DNA from: Albifimbria verrucaria
Taxonomy: Eukaryota > Ascomycota > Sordariomycetes > Hypocreales > Stachybotryaceae
Direction of reading: 5' to 3'
Length of the DNA stretch: 64,000 nt
Assembly (NCBI GenBank): GCA_020081605.1
Contig: JAHREC010000018.1
Location: 2,356,001 to 2,420,000, forward strand
A program made the position numbers and the translations under genes. How positions within the stretch are numbered: position 1 is the first letter of the stretch; every line of letters begins with the position of its first letter. The notes under the pieces are model-generated. The model had not been told where the DNA came from and made no database searches. It saw nothing but the letters and a program-made list of their open reading frames with translations. Shown piece by piece: positions 12,901 through 26,421 of the stretch.

Positions 12901-13565
12901 AAGGGTCTCAAACACGCCTAGCTGGGGTGAGTTTGGTGGCACGCAACATGCATGCATGAGCGTCGCCTTGTTAAAAATCCGGAACCACTTAGTAGCCGAT
13001 GACGAGCGGGAGGGCCTTGCAATGCGCACTCCACACCGATGCCTCACTAAGAAGAAGAAGAAACGAGCCGTGTAGTACCAGTGCCAGAGCGCCTGGGCCC
13101 TGGGCGGTAATTGCCCAATGTCGAGGGAATGCTGCCGCATTGATTGTTTCTGTTGCATGCAAGCTCACCACTCGGCCACACGCCTAGACCAAGCGATGAG
13201 CAAGGGGACCAGGAGAAAGATTGAAGGGATGACGGGAGGGGCGTGGGCCGAGTGTGAATATTCGGCTGACCTTCCTTCTGCACGTGCAGGCTCACGGACC
13301 AGACCGCAACGTGGTCTAGGTAGGTGTGAGGTCTAGGTGCGGATGGCATCCCGCACTCTATGCCTTTTCTCTCCGATGAAGGTGGGGGAGGCAGAGGGAA
13401 GATTGCGCTCAAGCTAACCTTCGGACATGACATGGTCAGGTAAGGATGATGCAGCCAGACGCCAGCAGGGTAGGCTTGCCTTCTATCTGCACCTCCCGTG
13501 CACCTCCGGATAGGATCAATCTCGGTGCTGAATGGTAGACCACGAGATGAGGTAAGGATACCTAT

Positions 13566-13642
13566 ACCTTAGTTACCTTAGTTACCTTAGTCTATACGGT
13601 AGAACTACTAAGTACTAAGGTAGGTAGGTAGGTAGGTAGGTA
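13566..13642. repeat. ACCTTAGTT repeats facing a GGTA microsatellite
   Basis: Three copies of a TACCTTAGT unit are followed about 25 bp later by CTAAG(G) and a (GGTA)n run. The two arms are partly complementary (TACCTTAG / CTAAGGTA), so the segment can fold as an imperfect hairpin. Confidence 0.75.
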
Positions 13643-16600
13643 CGCACTAATCTACCCGCGTACTTACCTCACTCACATTTGGCTAAGAGAAGGTACCTCA
13701 AGCTTAAGGGAAAGCTCCTTCCTTGCCGGTAGACTAACAACGAGTTTCTTCCTGTTGCGCAATGAGAGATTAATTGGCAAGAGCGCAAGTCAGGCCCAGG
13801 CCCGCCATACCTGCCCTGACTCTGCGGTGTCTTATCATGAAGCCATATCTGTCTCTGTCAGGCAATTGCCCTGTCACCTCAACCTGGCACCTGCCCTTGG
13901 TTGGACGTCCGATGCAGTCACCTACCTTCACCTCCTGTTCTTCTTGACCCTGATACCATGGCCTCAAATTGATGCAAAGCATTGTTTTTCTTTTCCTTGT
14001 CTAAAACCATTGCAATGTCTCTCTTGGTACGAACGCATACCTGCTTGCTTGCCCCAAGGCCAATGCCATTTGGTCGGTCCTCCACTCTAGACCCTAGCTT
14101 CGACCAGAAATCATGGTGAACGGAACCGTTTCACACCCGATGATATGTGGGCACTCTCGAGCTCAGACCCGATACGAGTTTGTTCCAGCTCTCGACGGAG
14201 AAGCGGGGCAGCGATGGCGGTGAAGTCCATCATCTTGACTGTAGATTAACAACAACCATCGAAGCGCTTGGTCACTTTGAAGGCCTAGCAGGGAGATATG
14301 GAGGCGAGTCTCCAAGGACCCGTCAGCCCAATCATCATCCCTCAATCGTACAATTCTCGACCGTGGCTTGCTCGGTCGGTCCTGGAAAGAAATCCCTCTT
14401 CTTTTGACCGCACGCGATCAAGTCCTGGCCTCTCATCTCCCTCAGGTTCCGTGCGCCGAGGCTGCAACGCACACGCCCTGAGTATCCTGGTCGTCTTCTC
14501 CTCACGTCCCAGCCAGACGGAGAATTTCTACCCTCCCACACACCTGCACTCGTACCCCAGTCTGGCAACGGGCTGGTTGCCAAGGGGCCACCGGTACGAC
14601 AAAGTGTATCATACTCGATGCACCTGATCAGCTCAATCACTATACCCGAAATTTCCCTCCCTGCTCCAAATGATTACTCTACATTTGCCCGCCTAGAATC
14701 AATCTCCTGTCAGATCAGGGGTATGTTTATGTGGGCAAGCAGCTCACGAAAATATACGGCGAGTGCGAATTGATTCGTGCGAATTCATGGACAAGTTATC
14801 CACGTCCTCCATCTGAACCAGGCCCTGCCTCACATCATCCTGTTAACAGTTGGTTGTGTAGGTCCAAGCTGCAACCAGCCGGCGACGTATCGCCATGTGT
14901 TCCCGGCAGATCGGTTCATAGCTCGGGTGTGCCTGGACCCGACCTCGGAAGGAGTGTAGCATTCGCTTGTACGCATCTGCGCGCCAGATGGGACGAACAA
15001 GACACCGGGTTGGGCTGCAGCCGATCTCTTCGCCTATAGCACCCCGGTCCATAATTACAAGGTCACCTCGCAATTCCTAGGTTGGAGCACAGCACAACCA
15101 AAGGTTGCTCAATTTTGAACCACACCACGCCGGAGGATTACGTAGCTGATCTGCGCCTGCTCACGAATGTCCCAATCTAGCCAACGGCTTGATTGTTGCC
15201 GCCAGTGCAACCTAGGCCAAAAACAAGACTGCTTCTGTGAAAACACTATCTCACGACTCTCGAGCTTCAGCTGACGGGATCAGCAGATAGGCAATACTCG
15301 AGAAGCATTCCGTCATCATTCTTGGTGTTAGATCTCTCGACGAACCCCTTTTTCAGACAATCTCTTTGTCTCAAAAGGGGAACAAATACTAGCTAAAGCT
15401 CCAATGTCTCGGGTTTTCCAGTAGGTGTGGTTTACGACGGATTTTGCCGGCTCCTAGTCTCCGCAAGCCTCAAAGGAAGATCGTGAGAAAGAAAAAACTC
15501 CGTGGAGTGTGATAGTGCTCAGCACTGCCCGAATGAGACATGGCGTTGTGCCTGCTGTCGTAGTGGTCTACGGACTTAGCCCCGGGACAGAAGTATTTTT
15601 GTTTTTCCATTTGATCATGTCCACACCCGTGTGTCATGCTAGCCAGCAGCAGAAGCAAAGACCGACATAGCTCCATCAGACCAGTTGGATGTCACATCAA
15701 TCTATCAAGTCAGCTGCGGGTCTGGTACGGATTGTGGCAGGCTTAGCAACCTCCTTGAATCGCGGAGTCGTGAGCAAGTGTTGCGCGGAACATGGATACA
15801 GGTTCCAGAATAGCCCGGTCTAGACACAGCAAAAGCAATTTCTCAATTCTCACATATGCACGGTGTCGGAAGATCAGCCCGTGCCGTTTGCCATGCGTAG
15901 ACCCAGCGCCACTTGATACGGGCTTGCAGAACAGCCTCATGTTTGTTTCTGACATGACTTGACTGGGTCTCAGTTCGTTACTACATCTTGCTCCGTTGTT
16001 TAGCCCACGTGAAAAAGTAAGACACGGCGCTTTTCCTGCGCCAGCAGAGGGAACGCTTTGCTTGGAGAGAAGATTCAATTTTCCAGCTAGTCGCTACTAA
16101 ACGCCAGCACGCTGGGTAGCTGAACATGCCACGGCTAGATTCTCATCATATACACTCGTATAAACACATATACAGAAACCATATTCAACCCAAGACACCC
16201 TTTGCAGCTGTACAGGGTCTCCCCACTTTGTTACGCCTGGGTATGCTGTTTCCCTTATGCTGTTGTTGCACTATGCGGCACCACCCCTCGGCAAGTACTC
16301 AGACACTTCATCCTCGCTAATATCCACGACGCGCAGCCATGTGTTCGGCGGTGCGGCACATGGTTCCCCGTGCAGGTGTCTCACCTTCTTCCAGCGGCCG
16401 TGTCTTGGTCCGCCTTTCGAACAAAGAACCGAGACATTCCTCCCTATAATCCACGACGTAGAGGGCTGGGCTGAGCGCACAGGATATCCCTGGCTCGTTT
16501 TCGTCCAGTGTCCCTCTGCTGGCGCGTTGATCATGCCATCTTGAAATCGCACGATAAGTGAAGAATATCAGCGCGGCGTAGTCAACTACTTCTCAGCCAT

Positions 16601-16776
16601 CTCGTCCGGTGATGCTGAGGCGAGTTGAAAATCTTACGATTCATGACAACAAGCTATGTCAGGTGCAGCCAGCCATTCCTGTGACCATTCGCCTCCCAAG
16701 GTACTCAGGTGCCGTTCCGTAACCCCGGATGCATGACATAGATGAGGCCCGCCTCTACGTTGGACGCTGTGGCGCC

Positions 16777-19700
16777 TCAGAGCCGACTTTCGATGCCTGC
16801 ATAATTGCTGTCGCTCGCCCAAGACGAATCAGGCCATACGAGTCTGATTGCCTCCCAGATATGGCTAAGTGCACATGTGTCAGTCACACAACCGTAACAG
16901 ATCAGACCAGATTCGGATGGAGTTGCAATGCCACAAGAGGCGAAAGAGAACACACTTACCTGACATGGAGGATCTCGAGTCCGTCTTTGACTTCTTGTGG
17001 CAGGTCCTTGACGTCCTTCCGATTCTGAGCCGGCAGTAGCACTGTCTTGACTCCCGCTCGCAACGCGCCGATCAGTTTCTCCTTGATACCTCCGACGGCT
17101 GTGACGCGTCCACGGAGAGAAATCTCGCCCTGTTAATGAACATGGTCAGCCATTTGTAGCACAAGTTGGAAGGACGAGGGGTCCTACTGTCATGGCCATT
17201 GTTGGCGGGACAGCCTTGCCCGAAAACAATGAGATCAAAGCGATAGCCTGACCAATTCCACTGCTCGGTCCATCCTTGGGTATTGCCCCAGAAGGACAGT
17301 GAACGTGAATGCTTCTGTCTTTCATGATATCAATCGTAGGATTCTGCGTCAGTCCCAGCTCGAAAGCGTGAGCCTTGACCCAGGTCAGAGCAACCTCAAC
17401 ACTTTCCTTGAGTACATCACCCAACTTTCCTGTTAGCTGGACTCTACCGTTGCCCGGCATATCGGCTACTTCGATGAAGAGAATGCTTCCATTCCCTCCG
17501 GAGCTGTAAGCCACAAGTCCAGTCACGATACCTGGCCGACTGGTCTTCTCAGCAATCTCCTCTTCAAACTTCTCAATGCCTAGGATACGTTCAATATCAT
17601 CAACAGTGAGCTGAGGTTGGTAAGATTCGAGTTGACCACCATCTTTGGCCTCGGCGTACTCAACAGCTTTGGCACGGCAGACCGAGCCAATCTCTCGCTC
17701 GAGGTTACGAACGCCGGACTCGCGAGTGTATGACTCGATAATCTTAGACACAACATCTTGACCGAAGAGGACTTGGTCTTCTGATAGTGCATTCATGCGA
17801 ATCTGCTTGGGGATCAGGTGCTGGATCGCAATGTGGCGTTTTTCTAAGGTAGTGTAACCGGGAATGAAGATCATCTCCATACGATCCAGCAGTGGAGGTG
17901 GGATCGTGTCCAAGTTATTAGCAGTAGCAATAAAGAGGATCTTGGACAGGTCAATGGGCATCCCAACGTAGTGATCGTGGAATGCGTGGTTTTGTTCGGG
18001 GTCCAGGACCTCAAGCATGGCTGCAGAAGGGTCACCGTGTACACTGGCCATACCGATCTTGTCAATCTCGTCTAGCAGGAATACAGGGTTAGCCACCCCA
18101 ACCTTCCTCAAGCCTTGGACGACAAGTCCCGGCATAGCCGCAACATAGGTTCTCCTATGACCACGAATTTCCGCCTCATCTCTGACACCGCCGAGAGATT
18201 CGATGAAACTTCCGGCCCAGCGCTGTGGCAACCGATTTGGCAAGACTTGTTTTGCCGACACCGGGAGGCCCAATAAGTAGCAGGATTGGTGACTTATCAA
18301 CCACTCTCTGTGACTTTAGAATTTGTAACTTGGTTGACTCTGCCTCGGGAGGCTCCGAGGAAGCTGGCTTAGAATCACCGTCTTCGTCACTTGCGGCGCT
18401 GCTCTCGCGAACACCAGCCTCTTCCTCAGCTTTTCGAATCTTCTCCTCTACTTCTTCCGAGATAGATTGCTTGAGTCTCAAGACTGCCAGATATTCGATG
18501 AGTCTCTTCTTAACCTTTTCCAGGCCGTAGTGATCCTCATCCAGCTGTTTACGTGCTCTAACAAGTGTCTCGGGGCCGAGTCGGTCCTCAGTAACCGCTG
18601 TCCACGGGATTTCGGACAAGGTTTCGAGCCAGTTGCGTGTCACTTGATACTCCTGGTTTGCGGGCATCATCTTCTGCAATCTTCGGAGCTCCCTATCCAC
18701 AGTCTTTGACACTTCGGGAGGCAGGTTCGCCGCCGCTAGCTTTCGCTTGAGTTCATCAAGCTCGCTGGCTTCCTGATCCTCATTCTGGTCGTTGCCACCC
18801 GGCAGTTGTCCTGGTGGTGCCACGAAGGTCATGCCTGGTAGGTTGGGACCCATGTTCGGCTTCTTGTTTCCGGGTTCATTTAGACGGTCCAAGATCTGGA
18901 CGGGTATGGACGTGAAAGTGGTGATCTTGAAACTGTTCTTGATTCCTCCAACCTGACGCTCCAGTAACTCGATCACCTTGGTCAGACGAACCTTTACATC
19001 CAAGGCTGCCAGAACCTCCAGTTTCTCCTCATGCGTGGCCTCCACGAGGTTCGCCATGAAATCAGCCAGAAGACCGGCCTCGTTAAGTTCCCTCTTCATG
19101 ATGAGCATGTCTAGTCGTTTGGTGAGAGCTGGCGGCAGGCCTATGGTATTCTTCGCGCGTGGTAGAAGGGAGGATATTCGCAGTATTGTAATGAGCTCTC
19201 GAGATCGGACCTTGAGAAGCTCGAAAAGGTCTTGCAATTGCTTGTCAGAAGCGGTACCTATTGTGCGATCTGTTAGTAAATGATGGTTTCCTCTCGATTT
19301 CATGGGTGGGTGGTGTGTACCTTCATCTGTGAAGTAGGTGACCTTTCCCTCGAAGAACGGACGTTCACGGGATATGGCATCAATCCTCACGCGAGCTGTT
19401 CCTTCGACACGTAGAGCGAATTCGCCGGTGCCACGGCCATCAATACCGATGATCTTGGCGGCACAACCGAAAGTGAATAGATCATCTTTCTTGGCTTCCC
19501 CAGGATTGACCTCCTCCTCGGAGTTGTTCATCTCCTCGCCATTGTTGATAAGCAGCTGGCCGTTGGGCCCGATCAGGGAGACGACAGGGGATGCAGGCGA
19601 TGGGTATACCGTCGATGCGACCATCGGGGCCCTTGGTGGCAGCGCGTTCGTAGACGTGAGCGAGGAGGGCTGGGATGTCGGGTCGATTCGAGGTGACGAT

Positions 19701-19784
19701 GATTCGTTGGACTAGGCCGGGAAGCAGGACGGATCCTCGGGCAAGCGGTATCAAAGGCAGGCTGGCCGTCTGTGACCGTCCCAT
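16777..19784 (-). CDS. peroxisomal Lon protease with PTS1
   Basis: ATP-dependent serine protease of the peroxisomal Lon subtype, which handles misfolded or oxidised matrix proteins. Exons 19321-19784, 17188-19257, 16960-17129 and 16777-16864, about 930 aa. In order: Lon N-terminal substrate domain, a long coiled linker, an AAA+ module with Walker A ([15 protein letters not shown]) and Walker B ([11 protein letters not shown]), and a protease domain with the Ser of PKDGPSSGI and the Lys of [14 protein letters not shown]. The last codons read S-R-L, a peroxisomal targeting signal type 1, and [16 protein letters not shown] is typical of the peroxisomal form rather than mitochondrial Pim1. Two frame breaks: near 18203 (a CT missing before LGGVRDEAE) and near 19588 (junction [12 protein letters not shown]). 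Divergent from RPA2. Confidence 0.93.
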
Positions 19785-20813
19785 GGTGGTAGCCCGTGGT
19801 CAGGAGACAAGACAATGAAGCAAGCAATCAGACAGCAGATAGCAGCCGATCTCGTACTAGAGCCGGGCCCGAAAACACAGGGTGACGCGACTGGTCGTCA
19901 CAGAAAGATGGGTTGATGAAGAATGTACGGATGGCAAGGCCAGAGGTCGGATGTCGAAGGAGGCAGAAGAACGGCAGAAGCTGGACGTCACCCCGGACCT
20001 TGGTTCTTTGGCTTCCATAAGGAACCGAGGCTAATGATGCAGGGCCGGGGTACGTACCACTGGGCAAGCTTTGTGCTAAGCTTGGGGTATCGGTACCCGA
20101 GCCGCTATCATCGTCACCACGCTACCACTGTGCGTGTAAGCATGCGCTGTCCCACCGTGCCCGTAGCTAGTACCGGTACCGTGCACTGTGGCGAGCCATG
20201 TACCGCTGAGAGGCCTTACCTGCGATGCTGCCTGTACATGCGGAGGTTGTTCCTTGGTTTTTTCTTTCTTCATCGTGCATGTAACCGGATTGCCAGTTTC
20301 TCCTTCGGTCTGGTTTTAGCTCTTAACGGCCGAAGTGGTCCGAGACGTTCCAGTGTTAGTGGTGACATGTGGGAAGCAGATCGGTACAAACACATGAAGA
20401 ACACCAGCTGGGGGAAGTCTCCTGTTAAAGTCGAACGATTAACTGTAGTGTTGACCCTACCAGAGTGCGCTTAGTACATTGTTAACCCAACAAGAGACGA
20501 AAGAGAGGCGGTTATAGAATAAGAGAGAGAGTCATTCCACCCATACAGCACAAAGCATCCGCCATCATCCAAGTCCTGCCGTCATATAGGCTTGGCGAAC
20601 CCGTCGTCAACTCGATTCGGTCTATGGAGGAGAGCTACAGGGTAAGCAGGCAACACACGGACGCTAGTAGAGGCCTAGCTCTACAGACGTGGGGCAAGTG
20701 GCCAGGAAGAGGCAACTGCCTGTTCCTCAATTAAACCCCAAGTCGCGCCAGAACGCGTCTCGCGCAAAGTGCACGCAAATCGACATTTTCACCACGTCAC
20801 AATCCCAACGATA
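19785..20813. promoter_or_regulatory. divergent promoter region, Lon / RPA2
   Basis: About 1 kb between the start codons of Lon (-) and RPA2 (+). It should contain both promoters and leaders. No coding sequence was recognised. Confidence 0.5.
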
Positions 20814-21807
20814 ATGTGTATGGCCCCAAACAACGATACCCTGCGACCGCAACGACTGCTTGCTAACGTGCTGTGACTTTTTCTACAGCTGCCTACTCAG
20901 GATATAACAAGACCGGCTTCGGCGGTAACGAGTCTGGTGGCTTCTTCACCGGCTCGCAGCAGGGCAGCCAGGGAGGTGAAGGTGGTGGACCACGCCGACA
21001 GGTACGTTTTTGCTGCGATCTCGACTCCTGGGCTTCAACGGTTATTCTTGCGTATATCTGTTCACCGACTCACTCCCTTTACTATAGAACGAGTCGTTAC
21101 GACCAGTCACCATCAAACAGATATACGATGCCGAGGAGGCAAACTCCAACGCCGAATTCATCATCGATGGCAGCCCCGCGAGTCTGGTAACCATAGTCGG
21201 TCAGGTCCGCAGGGTAACACCACAGCAAACCGTCACCAACTACCGCATCGGCGACGGCACCGGCGAGATTGACGTGACAAAATGGATCAACTCAGACAAG
21301 GTGGACGAGCCCGTGCAGACCTTCGAGCTCGATACATACGTCCGTGTAACGGGCCCCATAAAGTCTGCCAACAACAAGCGAAGCGTCTTTTGCCACGATA
21401 TTCGCGAGGTTAGCGACTATAACCAGGTCAACTACCACTTGCTAGAGTCGACCTACGTACACCTGTACTTTACCCGCGGCCCCTTGGGCGGCCAGGGTGG
21501 AGCTGCCAATGCCGACGGAGATAGCATGTTCGTTGATGGCGGCGAGTATGGCGGTGGTGCTGGTGATGCTGCCGCCGCTGGAGGCCAGGCCCCTAGTAAG
21601 CTCTCAGGCTGCACCGCCAACGCAAGAAAAATGTTCAACTTTATGAACAACACACCCGGCGGCAATGAAGGTATTCACCTCAATGTCGTGACCAACTCAA
21701 CTGGAATGGCCCTGCGGGATGTGTTGAATGCGGCCGACGAGTTGCTCGGACAAGGATTGATCTACACGACTGTGGACGACGAGACATGGGCTATCCTGGA
21801 ATATTGA
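20814..21807 (+). CDS. replication protein A 32-kDa subunit (RPA2/RFA2)
   Basis: Middle subunit of the heterotrimeric single-strand DNA-binding complex RPA used in replication, repair and checkpoint signalling. Exons 20814-20817 (ATGT only), 20889-21001 and 21088-21807, giving 278 aa with no frame break. Layout: Gly/Ser-rich phosphorylatable N-terminus (SAYSGYNKTGFGG), an OB fold (RPVTIKQIYDAEE, VGQVRRVTPQQTVTNYRIGD, GEIDVTKWI, YVRVTGPIKSANNKRSV), a Gly/Ala-rich linker, and a C-terminal winged helix ending ETWAILEY. The 71-bp first intron has a good donor (GTATGG), the branch sequence TGCTAACG and the acceptor CTACAG. The start is inferred from this intron, since no other upstream ATG restores the conserved N-terminus. 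Confidence 0.92.
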
Positions 21808-22565
21808 TCAAAGATGTATGAGGAGATAGGACGAGATTCTTGGGTCTTTAGGGTATATTATTGCACACTCGGAGCCAAACGAGGACGGCCAATGTGTGCT
21901 GGTGGGAGGATTTGCGGCCTTATACCATGGGAGACCTGTGTTAGGGGATATCCTACCAAAACGACTTACGAGAAATGTGTCGGTAGACATTTCATAATGA
22001 CGAAAAAATAGTTAGAGAACAACCACTGTACAGTAGCCTCAAGTGACGACAAGAGACAGGCTTTGTATCGCTTGTTTGCCCACTCCCCAGACGTGTGTAA
22101 GATGGAAATTATAATGTATCGGAAAGGATTTGCCTCCTTGTTCTGCCACACTTACCCAATAAACCTCAGAGATACGACGAACATGATGCCAACAGACAAG
22201 GGATGGCTGACAATCAGCATAGTCAAGACCTGCATGACATAGAATGAGTGTGCTGGACTCTCCCGCGTATCACGCAAGGCACCCACTATGAACAAATTTA
22301 CAAGGCGACACAACCCCAAAGCAGCACGACAAATAAACATAGGATATGATGATAGATTCATGATAAGCAAGCTCTTTCGATCCCGGTTTCGTATGACCGG
22401 AATACGAAATGGATATCTACGCACAACAACCCTCAAACTCTCCGAGCACCAGCAAAACCCAACGTTCACCGTGCGCTCAAAACACATTCTATGTCTAGAA
22501 TGACCATGGCTCCGTTAAGTTAACAGTAACTCCCTCCTCTTCCCTCTCAATCAGCTGCTTTGCTC
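21808..22565. other. convergent intergenic region
   Basis: Lies between the stop codons of RPA2 and IPP isomerase and should hold both 3' UTRs. It is more AT-rich than its flanks and shows no recognisable coding sequence. Confidence 0.5.
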
Positions 22566-23488
<923 letters not shown>

Positions 23489-24947
23489 GATGGGCAAGGA
23501 GACGACGAGGGACGAGAAGGGATACGGTATGCGCCAACTGACCACGGCAACGGAAGAGGGAGCGAGGGGCGTCGAGGAAGCGTGAGGCTGCTGTTGCTGC
23601 AAGCGGTGGCGGGTCAGGTCAAGTCTGGTGGTGGTATGGCATAGCCGTTGAGGATTTATTTATTTCAGGGAGCGGGCAGGGGATCGAATCGGCCATTTGC
23701 CCCTCCAAATTGGCCTCCCTGGCGTCGGTTTTGGGCCCCTCCATTCCTCCATTCGTCTAACCGTCCAAGCCATCCATCCAGCCCACCCCTCGCCTTTTGG
23801 TTAGCTCGGATCCAGAATCAGAACCCTTCCACACTGTTGGAGGTGCAGCACAGTACAGTAGCATTGCAGCTGTAGCATTGCAGCCGGAGCTGACGGTGGA
23901 GCCCCGCGGCGCCGGCGATTGGGCGTCACTCGTGTTCGGAAGGTTAGGTCGGTAGGCCTCATTTCTGGGGTTTGTGTCTCTGGTTGTGTTTCTGGCCGTG
24001 TCTCTAATGATGCTCTGGTCAACGTCGTGTTCGGCGGGGAGCGTTCGACTTCGGGTTCTGCCTTGTTTTCTCTCTTCTGCGACCACGACTGATAAAAAGG
24101 CGCCGCGAGGTCAAGATGTCTTTGCAATGGCTGTTTAGTGGTGAGCCACGCCAACCCTTGAGTTTATGGGGTGAGGTGGGATTGAGGACTGGCTAGGTTC
24201 AATTCAACGATCTGCAGCGTTCAGCTGGCATGTTGTCAATGGAACACCCGGACCCTCTAAAGGCCCTTGTGGTTGATATAATAAGGCGAGAATACAAAAA
24301 TGTTGTGAGACCTTTAACACGATACGGTACTGTACAGTACTGTACAGGACTGTGTTGACCTACATGATAAGAGAGAGGTAGGTACCTCAGGCAGGTCGGT
24401 AGAGGCGTTAGTGGCTTGGTACGAGGTAAGGTAAGGTACCTATCTACCAATTGCACCGTACTTCAGAGTACCCTTATTTGTCGTGTGTGACGGAGCTCGG
24501 ATAGGGTCCATTGTGCCAATCAGCTAGAGCAGCAAGTAACCCCCAGGCAAAATTGCGCTGGCCGATACCACCTTCCCTATCGCTCAATTGGCAGACGGAC
24601 GGGCCACTCCACTCCCACTCACTGACCACAGACAGCTGGCCAACACCGAACCCACTTCCGGACGAGGCTGGGGAACTCGGATCACTGACGTACGTCTGCG
24701 CTGCGCCTACAGCACCCGTGGCATCCCATTGTCGATATCCCTCCGGACCGCTTGAGCTCGCGTCTCCTTATTCGAAATCGCATTCTCCCACGCCTCCAGC
24801 CGCGACGCTTCGTCCCCTCCGGGCTGCCGGCTCCGATCAATCCCCACCCAGTCTCTCCTCCCTCCCTGACATCGATACCCATCCCATCCCCGTCCGTCCA
24901 GCCAACAAGCTGTCCGCCCGCCCACGGCCTTACCGCAGCCCGCAGCC
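23489..24947. promoter_or_regulatory. divergent promoter region, IPP isomerase / END3
   Basis: About 1.46 kb between the two start codons. Contains a palindromic GTACTGTAC array at 24326-24346 and GGTACC/AAGGTA-rich sequence at about 24375-24445. The right-hand 300 bp is CT-rich, as expected for the END3 leader. No gene is seen. Confidence 0.5.
24326..24346. repeat. GTACTGTAC palindromic array
   Basis: Overlapping copies of GTACTGTACAGTAC form a near-perfect dyad in non-coding DNA between two divergent genes. A similar run of GTAC/TGTACA elements lies at 672-712. Confidence 0.8.
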
Positions 24948-26240
24948 ATGCCGCCCAAGATCGAAGCCAAGGAGATCGAGACCTACTGGAACATCTTTTC
25001 CGCTCGCACAGGTGGTTCCCAGTTCCTTACCGGCGAGCAAGCCGCCCCTGTCCTCAAGAACAGTGGTCTCCGCGATGATCAGCTCGAGCGGGTGTGGGAC
25101 TTGGCCGACGTCGACAATGACGGAAACCTTGACTTTGAGGAGTTCTGTGTGGCCATGAGAGTCATCTTTGACATACTCAACAGGGTAAGCCCCCTCCACA
25201 AGTCCTGCACAATGGGGAAGCTCAACTCTTTGCTAGGAATATGCCGATGTGCCCACAACGCTGCCGGACTGGCTGGTCCCGAATCGAAAGCGCATTTGGT
25301 GCAAGCCAATCGCGCCCTCACCGGGAAGCAGGTGCAGTTCGAGCAGGTCGACGACGATTCCGACACGCCGGGCCTGAAAGATGGCTTCGACTGGTACATG
25401 AAACCCCAAGACAAAGCCAAGTATGAGCAAATTTACCAGGAGAGCCGTGACATGCGTGGCGAGGTGTCGTGTAAGACTGTTCTGTTTCACATCTCGAGCG
25501 CCGTACGTGTGCTAATATAGCTTCTAGTCGGTGCGTTCGAGGACCTCTACGAGTCGCTGGATGTCCCAGACACCGACATCCGATCCGCCTGGAACCTGAT
25601 CAACCCCTCCGCCTCGTCCACCATCAACAAAGATGCCTGCCTCGCTTTCCTCCACATCCTAAACAACCGCCATGAAGGTTTCCGCATACCCCGCACCGTG
25701 CCCGCCTCGCTGCGGTCGAGCTTCGAGCGCAACAAGATTGACTATCAGGTCGACAATCAGAAGACGTCGCGCTGGGCCACCAAGGCTGATGAATCCACCG
25801 CCACTGGCCGCAAGGCCAAGTTCGGCGACCAGTACCTGACGCGCCTTGGCCGCAGCGGCTTTAAGACCCAGGGAACTGACTTCTCTACCGAGAAGACGGA
25901 GGACTGGGAGGAGGTACGGCTGCGGCGGCAGCTGCAGGACCTGGAGGAGAAGATGAAGAAGGTCGAGGAGGTCGCCGACAGGCGGCGGGGCGGTAAGCGG
26001 GACTCCAAGCCTGCGTTGGTGAAGAAGGAGTTGGAGCAGCTGCTCGACTACAAGCGCAAGGAGCTGCGGGAGCTGGAAGAGGGTACGGGTAAGAGCGCAG
26101 CGGGTGGCAGCTTGAAGGGCATCGCGGATGACCTGCAAACCGTCAAGGAGCAAGTTGAGGGCCTGGAGGCGCACCTGTCCTCAAGGCTGCAAGTTTTGGA
26201 CCAGATCCGAAGAGAGATCGATGCAGAGAAGGCGGGTTAA
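24948..26240 (+). CDS. END3: END3, EH-domain endocytosis / actin-patch protein
   Basis: Component of the Pan1-End3-Sla1 complex that couples clathrin endocytosis to actin patches. Exons 24948-25184, 25237-25470 and 25528-26240; about 394 aa. Two EH domains at the N-terminus: the first has a recognisable EF-hand loop ([13 protein letters not shown]), the second covers [16 protein letters not shown] onward. A Gln/Glu/Lys-rich coiled-coil C-terminus ([35 protein letters not shown]) completes the usual layout. Start [11 protein letters not shown] matches the family. One frame break near 25278-25280: three C where four are needed to read DWLVPESKAHL; the exon-2 frame and the donor phase agree only if one base is restored. 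Its stop codon is only 181 bp from that of the convergent flavoprotein gene. Confidence 0.93.
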
Positions 26241-26421
26241 TAGAGCATGAATACAATAAGCGAGTTGACCTTTTCTTTCCAATGTAGTTACGGATTAACG
26301 GGTATATTAAAAGAATTACAGAAGCCTGCCGAGGCGGATTATACCAAACATGTCCATGGCGCTTACAAAACTGCGCTTTACCCCTCCTACTTGTGCAACA
26401 ATTGCTCTCCTCCGTACTTCA

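Larger units (their letters stand above)
5386..16776. other. 11.4-kb gene desert upstream of the PAS regulator
   Basis: No family-recognisable protein on either strand. All frames are short, mutually overlapping and compositionally random. The first part (to about 7 kb) is CT-rich on the minus strand and is probably the leader and promoter of the Zn2Cys6-PAS gene. Simple repeats occur at 7636-7677, 7707-7730, 9976-9995 and 13566-13642. The region is not strikingly AT-rich, so there is no obvious RIP-degraded transposon. Lineage-specific small proteins or non-coding RNAs cannot be excluded by eye. Confidence 0.5.
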
